Notes under the pieces: generated by a model
Seen by the model: only the letters and a program-made list of their open reading frames with translations
Told to the model about the DNA's origin: nothing
The model's database searches: none
Program-made: the position numbers and the translations under genes
Source of the DNA: Pycnococcus provasolii
Lineage: Eukaryota; Chlorophyta; Pseudoscourfieldiophyceae; Pseudoscourfieldiales; Pycnococcaceae
Assembly (NCBI GenBank): GCA_938743325.2
Contig: OW568861.1
Span: forward strand, 682,001-746,000
Direction: 5' to 3'
Length of the DNA stretch: 64,000 nt
Part shown: positions 43,588 through 52,014 of the stretch, in pieces
How the letters are laid out: every line of letters begins with the position of its first letter
How positions within the stretch are numbered: position 1 is the stretch's first letter

Positions 43588-45534
43588 ATGGCGTGCGTGC
43601 ACTACTCGCGCGCCGCCGTGACCGCGAACGACACAAGCTGCACGCAACCACACCCGCACGCAACGCAAGCGGGTGCAGGTAGCCTCTACGTGACGTTCGA
43701 CGGCGTGCGCCTATTGGTCGACCCACATCCACGCTCTCGCCTCAATCATGTCGACGCTGTGCTCGCGACGTGCACGCGAGGGTGCGTACACACAATACAC
43801 GCAATCGCAAACGACACCACCCTCCCTGAGGACGAGAGCTCGCAGGTGTTCCGATCAGCTGTCGCACTTGCTGGAGGAGACGCGACGAAGGGCAAGTGGA
43901 TGCGCACGCCTAAGCTTTATGCAGTGGAGCCGAGCGTGGGATTTGCGAATGCGGCGGCTGCATTTGCAGCAGCAGCAGACGACGACGACAAAGATGGAGA
44001 CGAAGCGGCAGCAGAAGAAGACGAAGACGACACCATTTTAGTTCAGTCGAACCAGGTGCCGCTGCGATACCACCAGTGGCAGAGGCTCGACGGTCACGGA
44101 CACGTTGAGGTGTGTGCCATCGCGTCCGGGCGTGGCGTCGGCTGCGCGCACTTCCTTCTTCGCAGCCGACGGCACACGCTGCTGCTCATATCGCAGTGTC
44201 CGCTCGAGGGTGCAAGCATAGCAGCCGAGCCTGACATAGACGCCGTGCGGCTCGCACGCGTCGACGGCGCACTGATTTTGCCACCGTGGGAGGTGGAAGA
44301 CCACGGCGCGGCGACCATGGGATCCATCGCGCAGAGGTGCACGTGGATTGCTCGCCTGCCTCCGCGGCTCCTCCCGACGGCACCCACGGTTGCACGGCTG
44401 ACATGTTCACTCGACGGCGATGTTCTCGAGGTGCTTGAAGTGGTGCATCGACAGCAGCACAATATGGCGCTGGTCGTTCCCGTCGAGGGAGGTGCTCGCG
44501 CGGTACGCCTTGTACGCCGTATCTGCCATCTCGGCGCGACACTTGCAGAATTTCTTGACGCAAGGCTTGCAAGTGCAACTGCATCGAGAGCAACGCCGCC
44601 GCTTGCCGCCGCCACGATGGCAGACGCTCTGACAACACATAGTGCTGCCTCCAAGAATGTTTGTGGGTTCATCATCTCGCCAATGATCAGCGCGCCACAC
44701 GCACCGTCTCCCCCCACGCCGCCGCCGCCCACAAGCACCAGTACCAGCAATGACAACAACATGAGCAGGTTTGACGACGTTGCTGATGTGCTGACAGCCA
44801 TCTGGCGAAGTGCTTCCTTCATCGTCGCCCCCGTGGAAAGTTCTGAGCTGCTCGAGGCGCTGCGCAAACGGCTGCTGAACGACGATCGATTTGGCGTCGT
44901 GGCTGAGCCTGGAGAGCTTTCGACGTACGAGACGGGAAGAGAATACACTGCAATTCTGGGCATCGCGGCAGACGAAGAACCGGTGGCATCACTTGCTGCC
45001 GAGGTGGCGTTAGGCGCCTCGATGGAACCGCTGACGGTGCGCATCGACGAGCCGCCTCCGCCAATCCACGAGCCGGGTGGATGGGCGGCGCCGGTGCGCG
45101 TACGCCTTTCGGCTCGCCCCATGGATGGCCGACTTGAACTTCACGGCGTGTCGAACGCATCAACTGCCGTAGACAACTACGACGGCACACTTCTGCGCGA
45201 ACCTCGTGCTGCTTGGGGCGTCGCGAATGCCACCGCGGTGGTGGGCTCTCTTCGTGCTCGTGGATTTGTTGATGTGGTGGAGGAGAAGAGGGAGCGTGCG
45301 ACCAAGGAAGAAGCGCCACCAAATAAGCGCGCGCGAACGTCATTAGCACCAGAGGTGACTACGGCATCAATGATCGTCGCGCGGAGTGCGAATGGTGATG
45401 TCGTGCGCGTGACGCCTGGTGCGTCGTGCTCTCACATAGCCGGAGACTGTGCACAGGCTGTATCGGATGCTGCCGATGCGGTGATGGCAAGCTTGCCTCG
45501 AGAATTCGGGTGCAAGGCAACGAAGCGAATTTAA
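43588..45534 (+). CDS. Degenerate metallo-beta-lactamase/beta-CASP protein, INTS9-like
   Basis: A 648-residue protein. The N-terminal part has the strands of the beta-lactamase fold (SLYVTFDGVRLLVDPHP, NHVDAVLATC, KLYAVEPSVGFANA) without the HxHxDH zinc motif, then the block HVEVCAIASGRGVGCAHFLLRSRRHTLLLISQC, which matches the GxxLGSxNWxIxS segment of INTS9 and CPSF100. Missing zinc ligands are normal in those non-catalytic partners of INTS11 and CPSF73. The middle is interrupted by acidic and Ser/Pro/Thr linkers. The C-terminal 100 residues could be the heterodimerisation domain. INTS9 is preferred over CPSF100 because of length, but the choice is not firm. It would act in 3'-end processing of snRNAs or other short transcripts. 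Confidence 0.5.
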   Translation: MACVHYSRAAVTANDTSCTQPHPHATQAGAGSLYVTFDGVRLLVDPHPRSRLNHVDAVLATCTRGCVHTIHAIANDTTLPEDESSQVFRSAVALAGGDATKGKWMRTPKLYAVEPSVGFANAAAAFAAAADDDDKDGDEAAAEEDEDDTILVQSNQVPLRYHQWQRLDGHGHVEVCAIASGRGVGCAHFLLRSRRHTLLLISQCPLEGASIAAEPDIDAVRLARVDGALILPPWEVEDHGAATMGSIAQRCTWIARLPPRLLPTAPTVARLTCSLDGDVLEVLEVVHRQQHNMALVVPVEGGARAVRLVRRICHLGATLAEFLDARLASATASRATPPLAAATMADALTTHSAASKNVCGFIISPMISAPHAPSPPTPPPPTSTSTSNDNNMSRFDDVADVLTAIWRSASFIVAPVESSELLEALRKRLLNDDRFGVVAEPGELSTYETGREYTAILGIAADEEPVASLAAEVALGASMEPLTVRIDEPPPPIHEPGGWAAPVRVRLSARPMDGRLELHGVSNASTAVDNYDGTLLREPRAAWGVANATAVVGSLRARGFVDVVEEKRERATKEEAPPNKRARTSLAPEVTTASMIVARSANGDVVRVTPGASCSHIAGDCAQAVSDAADAVMASLPREFGCKATKRI

Positions 45535-45602
45535 ATTGTATGTATGACTGTCTTACTTATTACTTTATTTAAAATTTGGTGGTGGTTGTGGTGATGGTAG
45601 GG

Positions 45603-47390
45603 CTAATCGACGACGCGCTCGCCTGTCGACCACGAGAGCCAGATGGCTGTTCCAACCATATACAAGATCACCGCAACGGACCACACTTCAGCCCAGTCAC
45701 CGCCGCTCGCCTCAAGGAGAGCGCCGGTTGCGCCAGTGCCCAGCACGCCCGCGAGCACGCCCGCTGAATTAGAGAGGCCGAGCAGCACGCCTGCGTAGCG
45801 TGGTGCGATGTCCTGGTGATTGGAGTAGAGGCCACTGTGGCTAAACGCGTCAAGGCCCTGGCTTGCACACAGCAGGGCGATTGCTAGCGTTGGCTCGTTT
45901 ACCTCAGGTAGCAGCGTAAGGCAGACTGCGGGTCCCAAGAATCCGATCGACTGCATCACCTTGCGAGTTTTCGTCGCGCCGTAGTTTGGAAGAAGTCTCG
46001 TATCCGCGACCGTCGCGGCAATATTCGCCATGATTGTTTGCGAAACCCATGGAAGTACCGCAGCGTAAGAGCTCGAGTAGATGTCGAAGCCGAGAACGTC
46101 GTGGTAGTACGTGGGCGTCCACGTGAGGAGGATGAATGTCCCCCAGTTATGGCAAAAGTGGCACAGGATAATAGCCCACACTGCCCTCTTGGACAGCAGC
46201 GCTCTCCACGGGATGTTTACGGGTTTGGCGTTGTCGTCAGCCACCGCGACGTTAGCTGCCAGCATCGCTCGCTCTTCGGCAGATATAACAGTGTCCTTCG
46301 TCGGAGTAGATGCCGGCCCGATGCCTGGCGCGAACCACAAGGCGATCCACACGACGCCGAGGCTTCCAAATAGGTGGAACACGGTTGGCCAGTCGTACCG
46401 TTCGATGAGCGGGGGTGAGGCGAGCAGGCCAAGAATGGACCCGCAGAACATGCCACTGTAGACGCGGGCGAGGCTTCTGCTTCGCTCCTGGGCGGGCACC
46501 CACCGGCTGACCAGATTGTTCATCGCAGGCATCGCGACGCCCTCTCCTACGCCCATCATAGCTCGCGCGGCTAGAAGCGGCCCGAGACCTAAGCTCGCGG
46601 CGTAGGGAGTGATCGCGGTGAACAGGCTCCACCAGGCGACGCCGAAACCGAGCACGACCTTGCCTCCCGCTCTGTCGCTGAGCACACCGCCGAGCACCTG
46701 TGTGAGCAGGTATCCCCAGAAGAAGGAGCTCTGCACGAGTCCTTTGGTGCCGTCGCTCCACCCGTACTGCTCAGCCATGGGCAAGATGCTGACACTCATG
46801 TTGACGCGGTCCATATTGCAGAGCAGGAACGCGACGAAGCAGAATGAGACGACCGTGGCGCGTCGTGTCCAGCCTTCACTGTCAGTGGCAGCTGCAACGC
46901 TTCCAGACTGCTGCTGCGTGAGCGACGATGACGACGTCTGCGTCTGCGTCGGTGGTAAAGTCTCCTCATCAGCCTCCTGATCCACAGTCGGCGGGACACA
47001 GTCACAGTGTATTCTTCTTCGCTGCTTTTGCTGGTTCTGGTTTCGCCTATGTCGTGTTGTAACGAGCGAGCGCGCCGTACCCATCCTCCCCGTCGCCACG
47101 TTGGCGTGAGATGACTCTGCTGAAGAAGAGGAAGGTCTGGAAGAAGACAAAGACAAAGACAAGGCGGTACATGACAGACGGCATGTACGTAACCCATGTG
47201 TATGCCCTGTATGACCACCCCTGTAATCCGTGTACCTGTACCACGATAATCCCTGTAATAATCTTCTTCTTCGAGGAGGTAAAGGTAGAGTGAGGGACGA
47301 CACCAAAGACGAAGACAGTGACGAAGAAGATGACAACGGCAGTGACCTTGACGCACGCATTGTCATTGTCATTGTCGTCGTCACCGCCAT
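45603..47390 (-). CDS. PHT4/SLC17-type anion transporter, predicted plastid envelope
   Basis: A 595-residue MFS carrier. The first 150 residues are Ser/Arg/His rich, suited to a plastid transit peptide. The membrane domain begins RRATVVSFCFVAFLLCNMDRVNMSVSILPMA, with the NMDRVNMSVSI signature of the SLC17/PHT4 family, then GLVQSSFFWGYLLTQVLGG, ARAMMGVGEGVAMPAMNNLVSRWVP and ERSRSLARVYSGMFCGSILGLL. The second half ends AEVWSVAVILYMVGTAIWLSW. Plant members carry phosphate, ascorbate or other anions across plastid membranes. An upstream in-frame GTG is not used because the ATG at 47390 lies in a GCCATGAAA/ATGGCGG setting and gives a better transit peptide. Confidence 0.88.
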   Translation of the reverse strand: MAVTTTMTMTMRASRSLPLSSSSSLSSSLVSSLTLPLPPRRRRLLQGLSWYRYTDYRGGHTGHTHGLRTCRLSCTALSLSLSSSRPSSSSAESSHANVATGRMGTARSLVTTRHRRNQNQQKQRRRIHCDCVPPTVDQEADEETLPPTQTQTSSSSLTQQQSGSVAAATDSEGWTRRATVVSFCFVAFLLCNMDRVNMSVSILPMAEQYGWSDGTKGLVQSSFFWGYLLTQVLGGVLSDRAGGKVVLGFGVAWWSLFTAITPYAASLGLGPLLAARAMMGVGEGVAMPAMNNLVSRWVPAQERSRSLARVYSGMFCGSILGLLASPPLIERYDWPTVFHLFGSLGVVWIALWFAPGIGPASTPTKDTVISAEERAMLAANVAVADDNAKPVNIPWRALLSKRAVWAIILCHFCHNWGTFILLTWTPTYYHDVLGFDIYSSSYAAVLPWVSQTIMANIAATVADTRLLPNYGATKTRKVMQSIGFLGPAVCLTLLPEVNEPTLAIALLCASQGLDAFSHSGLYSNHQDIAPRYAGVLLGLSNSAGVLAGVLGTGATGALLEASGGDWAEVWSVAVILYMVGTAIWLSWSTGERVVD

Positions 47391-47574
47391 GAAATGAAAG
47401 ACGGAAAAGCCAGGGCAGGGACGAGACTCAGCTAAGGCCACGAGGCCACTCAGAAGAACCCCTGTGCCTGGCCCCAGGGGTTTCGAGGAGACCTGTTCAG
47501 GACTGCCTGCGATTGCGATTTTTTTTTTTTAAAGAGGAGGTTCCGGATGCCGTCAACGTCAGAGAAAGGAACGA

Positions 47575-47802
47575 GGGGTTAGGGGTTAGGGGTTGGTTTA
47601 GGGGTTAGGGGTTAGGGGTTAGGGGTTGGGGGTTAGGGGTTAGGGGTTGGGGGTTAGGGTTTAGGGTTTAGGGGTTAGGGGTTAGGGTTAGGGGTTGGGG
47701 AATTGGGTTAGGGGTTGGGGGTTAGGGGTTGGGGGTTAGGGAATTGGGTTAGGGGTTAGGGAATTGGGTTAGGGGTTAGGGGTTAGGGAATTGGGGTTAG
47801 GG
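47575..47802 (+). repeat. Degenerate telomere-like array (TTAGGGG / TTGGGGG / GAATTGGG)
   Basis: About 30 G-rich heptamer-octamer units, mainly GGGGTTA, interspersed with GGGGTTG and GAATTGGGTTA. It fills the divergent spacer between the PHT4-like and RAB3GAP2-like genes and ends 166 bp before the latter's ATG. A run of ten T lies just before it (47520-47530). Confidence 0.85.
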
Positions 47803-47967
47803 GTTCCTTGAAGGGGTTTCGTTCCATGTCTTGCACGGGTTTCGTTCCCGCCCGGTTTCGTGTCCTGACATATATTAGGTGGGCCATTATTGATTTCCGC
47901 GTCCAGAATTCTTCGTGCCAAGTCAAGCTTTGGTTTTGCAGGAGCCGTGATCAGTGATCAGTGACCA

Positions 47968-49602
47968 ATGGCACTTCCCCCTTCTTCTCCAATTCAACTC
48001 CCGCCTCTGCCACGTGAAGTCTGTCGTCGTGGTGGTGGTGGTGGTTCTTCTCTCTTCTCTTGGATGCACTCTCATGGGGGTGGTGATCATGATGATGATG
48101 ATAATGTCGATAGGGATGACATTGTTAATGGCTCGCAACATGGTCGTCATGGAATGCACGTGGGAATTAGAAACCGTCTTGCCTTGTCAACTTCATGTGA
48201 AGAATTCGAATTAGAAGGCTTACGAGGTGTTGATGAAGGCGAGTCGTCAGCAGGCAGTGTGGTGGGGGAATGCAAATGGCGTCTCGCCATCGCCAACCTT
48301 GACTGGGTGCTCATCACGTCGGCCACTGCGACGTCATGGACTTGCGTGCCTCTCCACCTGCCGCCTGGACGAACGGCAAGAGCAATCACCTTCATAAGCG
48401 CACTCAACGCGCAGCTCATGGCGGTGGCGGATGACAAGGGAGGACTCGCAGTCATAACCGTCGGCGCGGTGCTGTGCTACGAGCCAGGACTACTGCCTCG
48501 AGGTGAGCCAGCGCTGCGCATCGCAGACGTGCCGCTGAACGCGGAGAACGACGGAGGCATCCTTGTCGTTGGCGCGTCCACAGTCGCGCTCGTGCCCGCG
48601 TTCGCTGTCGCCGCAGCGCACGCCGCCGCGAAGAATAAAAGTGCCATGCCAAGGCTGGCAAGATACTTGTGGCGCGTGCCTTCGGCGCTTCCCATTGCAG
48701 ACGCCGTGCTCGTGTGGCGTGGTGCAGCGCCAGACTCACCTGCAGACGTGCTGCGAAATCGATTTTACCGCGGAGCTGGAGCTGGAGCTGCTGCTGCCAC
48801 ATCCCATAGCGAAAGCGTGGACGACCTCGTCGCAGATGCCGAGCGATTCTTTACGGAGGAGGTAAACGAAGACCAGGGCAAGTCGACACTTGGAACCGCG
48901 GGCGTACTCGTTGCGGCGTGCGCGCAAAGCGCACCAGATGCCACGCTCGCGTGCTTCAGCCTGCCCGTGTACGCGGGTCAGCTTTCGGAGCCGGAGGAAC
49001 CAGATGGCGGTGGTGCGAACAACAGTGGCACACATACCAGCGATGGTAATGGGGGCGGAGGATTCTTCGCAATCAAGGCGGGAACGTCGTTGCTCAATGC
49101 AGGTGGCCGTGCAATTAATTTTCTCGCCGATCGCTCACGGACTGTCGCCACGGCTGTCAGCTTTGCCAAAGATGCCGCCGCTGCGATTCAAGAGAGCACC
49201 GACGCCTCGCCGGCGGCACGCGTCCTCTCAAGCTTTGCCGACGCGAGACGACGTGCCTGGTGCATAGCAGCATCCGCGTCTGGTCGTATCGCGGCCATGG
49301 CGGATAATCTCGGGCGTGTTTGCCTAATAGACACTGCCACTGCCGTCAGCATTGGCTTGCCCGCCATTTACCGCATATTCAAGGGTGCGAGAGACGCGCA
49401 GTGTGTGGTCGTCGGCGAAAAACGCGTTGCGATATTGCTGCCCAAGCTCAGGCAAGTGCAGGTGCACCTCGCCTCTGCTGATCAGTCGAAAGCCGCGGAA
49501 TTGACAGCCGACGGAGTATCCAGCGACGCAATTCTGCTCGCACATGGTGAGCATGTTTTCATTGTGGACACGCATGAGAGTCATGTGAAGCAGGTGATGT
49601 AA
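47968..49602 (+). CDS. RAB3GAP2 N-terminal-domain protein
   Basis: A 544-residue protein. The diagnostic block is near the C terminus: ARRRAWCIAASASGRIAAMADNLGRVCLIDTATAVSI, then RIFKGARDAQCVVV, matching the DxLGRVLLxD...RMWKGYRDAQ block of the non-catalytic subunit of the Rab3 GTPase-activating/Rab18 exchange complex. The N-terminal propeller-like strands (LDWVLITSA, LMAVADDKGGLAVI, GILVVGAST) fit the same domain. It is much shorter than animal RAB3GAP2, which has a large extra C-terminal half; algal and plant members with the N domain only are plausible. The role would be in membrane traffic at the ER. The stop codon overlaps TGTAATAT. Confidence 0.7.
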   Translation: MALPPSSPIQLPPLPREVCRRGGGGGSSLFSWMHSHGGGDHDDDDNVDRDDIVNGSQHGRHGMHVGIRNRLALSTSCEEFELEGLRGVDEGESSAGSVVGECKWRLAIANLDWVLITSATATSWTCVPLHLPPGRTARAITFISALNAQLMAVADDKGGLAVITVGAVLCYEPGLLPRGEPALRIADVPLNAENDGGILVVGASTVALVPAFAVAAAHAAAKNKSAMPRLARYLWRVPSALPIADAVLVWRGAAPDSPADVLRNRFYRGAGAGAAAATSHSESVDDLVADAERFFTEEVNEDQGKSTLGTAGVLVAACAQSAPDATLACFSLPVYAGQLSEPEEPDGGGANNSGTHTSDGNGGGGFFAIKAGTSLLNAGGRAINFLADRSRTVATAVSFAKDAAAAIQESTDASPAARVLSSFADARRRAWCIAASASGRIAAMADNLGRVCLIDTATAVSIGLPAIYRIFKGARDAQCVVVGEKRVAILLPKLRQVQVHLASADQSKAAELTADGVSSDAILLAHGEHVFIVDTHESHVKQVM

Positions 49603-50054
49603 TATATGTACCTTTTTTTGATTACATTGCCTTTGCGCGACGACATTGATGATCTATGCGCACATTTAGTGATCTGATGTGTCTATTGAGTTAAGGTTAC
49701 GTCCTACCCCTTCGTCCCAGTAGGGATCCCTCATAGAACTACAAACCGTTCAGGGAGGCCACTCGGATCCCGGTCTGGTCATGAGACTGACAAGGTTAGG
49801 TTGGTATACATTGGTTTATGTTGTTGTTTGTGTTGTCTACTTGTGTTGTCACCAGAATCATAGCATTTGATGTAGTAGTTGTTGAGGTTGCTGAAGTCGC
49901 GCCCACGGCGCGCGCGGCTCGGCCTCGTCGACGAGACGACGACAAACGCTGCGGTGGCGAGGGATACCGATTTGCTACAACCTCCTCAGTCCTCAAGGCA
50001 AGCTTGTTTGCAACCGTGGCGGAGGACAAGGTGCCTTAACAACAATTTACACAA
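49603..50054. other. Convergent spacer, no gene
   Basis: Nothing recognisable apart from a TTACA (minus-strand TGTAA) at 50047-50051 that probably ends the transcript of the next gene. Confidence 0.45.
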
Positions 50055-51449
50055 TCATACAAGGTTCCAATCTTCAAGAGAGAGCCAGCCGTCGTTCACA
50101 TCGCCCTCACGCCTAAGAATCACGCGTGAAACGACGCCGCGCATATGTCGCCGTAGAAGTTTCGTCTGGAGCTCGTTGCGCGGCTTGAGGTTTGGACTAG
50201 CATTCACCTCTACGAGGTGCGGATGCAAGGTTCGATTGAAAATAAAGTCGAAGCGAAGAAGCTCGAAAAAGTGGTCGTTCAAACCGCAAGGCCAGGCACG
50301 CAGCTGCAAAGCGACGGGAAGTATGGTGTGCCAACCGCACGCCGCTCTTGGCACTGCTGGGACCGGGGATCCGGCGCGACGTGCTCCCGAAAGCGCGGTG
50401 GAAATTGCATCGGTCACGCCGATGGTCCATTGACGTGCGTCAGAGCCAAGAAGTTCGACTAGCGCCTTGCGCGTTGACTGCGTGTGGGCATGAACAGAAC
50501 TGAGGGAAGGAAGCTGCGCCGCATCAAGGTAATCTTCCTCGATCACGACTGCACGTTGCTCGGGGACTCCGTGAACCACCACATCCTCCATCTCCTTCTC
50601 CCCCTCGTCGTCATCGTCGCCGTCGGCCTGTCTAAGCTTTGACGTGTATGGCACCGCCGCGCATCGGAGCAGCACGTCGTCAAAGGCATGCACGTTGTCC
50701 CCTTCGACGAGAACGTAGACACCGACGTCGCACGAGCGGCCGTCGACAAGCCACGGACGCACGACGCGGCGCTGAAATACGACGCCCTTGCTCAGCTCCG
50801 TGCGCCAGTCGTGTTCAGACGGCGGAATTTCGAGCAGTTTTACATGGCGGTGATGCGGATCCTTCGCGAGCCACATAAAGGCAGGTTGCGTTATTGTTGC
50901 AACGTCGTCCGTTGGCGCGAGGTCCTCAGCAAGCACGATTGTTTCAGGCACGAACGACCAGCCGAGTTCTCTGGCAAGGAAACCCATGCGCGGCTTGGCG
51001 ACGAGCCATTCCCACACAGGCGCGTGGTTGTACCTCTGTCCACGTGCCAGTGCGTGACATGGACGTTCGACTCCCGGAAATGCGATTCGGTGCTCCCACA
51101 CGACGTCTGTTGAGGTGGTCGTCGTTCCGAGCACCGGCGGCTTCGTGAACGGTGCGTCTGCGGCCACGTCGTCGTCGTCCGTCGCCGTCCGCACGTTGAC
51201 GTTAGCGTCGCGCAGTGCCTCCTCGAGCACCCAGAGTGCCGAGGGTGCGGACGCGGGCGCGACGACGTGCACGGTCGCTGTGGGGTGCGTTGCCGTGTCG
51301 CTGCACAGGTCGGTCCACAGGGTGAGTTGCGCGACGGCGGCGGACAGGACGGCGGTCGCGGCTGAGAGAAGAGCGGCGACTGCGCTTAAGGTTACGTACC
51401 GCCACCTCTGCCTCTGTCCACTGTCAGGACTTGTGGTGGTGGCCGTCAT
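50055..51449 (-). CDS. Tubulin-tyrosine-ligase family (TTLL) protein with N-terminal membrane anchor
   Basis: A 464-residue protein. A hydrophobic segment at about 15-45 (RYVTLSAVAALLSAATAVLSAAVAQLTLW) could anchor or target it. The ATP-grasp ligase region shows ELGWSFVPETIVL, AFMWLAKDPHH (nucleotide-binding Lys), GVVFQRRVVRPWLVDGRSCDVGVYVLV (matching the QxYIxxPLLIDGRKFDxRxYVLV block) and HPHLVEVNASPNL, the metal-binding EVNxSP motif. TTLL enzymes add Tyr, Glu or Gly to tubulin or other proteins. The type of amino acid cannot be inferred. The membrane segment is unusual for the family. Confidence 0.85.
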   Translation of the reverse strand: MTATTTSPDSGQRQRWRYVTLSAVAALLSAATAVLSAAVAQLTLWTDLCSDTATHPTATVHVVAPASAPSALWVLEEALRDANVNVRTATDDDDVAADAPFTKPPVLGTTTTSTDVVWEHRIAFPGVERPCHALARGQRYNHAPVWEWLVAKPRMGFLARELGWSFVPETIVLAEDLAPTDDVATITQPAFMWLAKDPHHRHVKLLEIPPSEHDWRTELSKGVVFQRRVVRPWLVDGRSCDVGVYVLVEGDNVHAFDDVLLRCAAVPYTSKLRQADGDDDDEGEKEMEDVVVHGVPEQRAVVIEEDYLDAAQLPSLSSVHAHTQSTRKALVELLGSDARQWTIGVTDAISTALSGARRAGSPVPAVPRAACGWHTILPVALQLRAWPCGLNDHFFELLRFDFIFNRTLHPHLVEVNASPNLKPRNELQTKLLRRHMRGVVSRVILRREGDVNDGWLSLEDWNLV

Positions 51450-52014
51450 ACTTTACTTGGAGGGACCTACCGTACCGTTTGTCACATCACCGCCATACAT
51501 GGGACTGAAGCTGCTGACGATGTCATCGCAAGCAGAAATCCAGAGAGACCATTCCCCGTCAAACAAACCAGGCCGCAAAATCAGGGCCGCAAACCCCAAA
51601 CCCGAACCGGCCTTACATAACCCCGAATCAGGAACAGGACAGGTACATACCAACTAGCCGTTAACCTTGTGTGAAATTTACAATCAAATATTTAGTAATT
51701 TACCATCACCGTTAACCATTCTATATGTAAGACTGTTCTCATTCTGTACCACTTAAAAAACTTTACCACTACCCGCGGGAGTACTTCCTACTGTAATCCT
51801 GTTTCGTTGTTCGTCGTCCAAATATTCCTCGGCCAATTCTAATTTTTTTAAGGTTAAGGTTAGTTGCCAATCAGTCACTCGACTCTGTTGTCTCTCCTGT
51901 CGTGGTAAAATTCATCCCTAAGAACTACTTCTTACTAACACGAGGTGGTCAGTGCGGGCTCTCTCTCGTCCCTCCCTCGTCCTTCCCGTGCTCCTAGTAG
52001 TTGTTCACTCCGCC
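51450..52014. promoter_or_regulatory. Divergent promoter region, TTLL / WD40-like genes
   Basis: Contains AACCCGAACCGG and AACCCCGAATCAGG at 51600-51625, again CCCGAA/CCCCGAA words. The right half is AT-rich with no coding signal. Confidence 0.4.

Noticed and set aside
43588-45534. Reading this protein as an active metallo-beta-lactamase
   Set aside because: The HxHxDH zinc motif is absent; only the non-catalytic INTS9/CPSF100 type fits.
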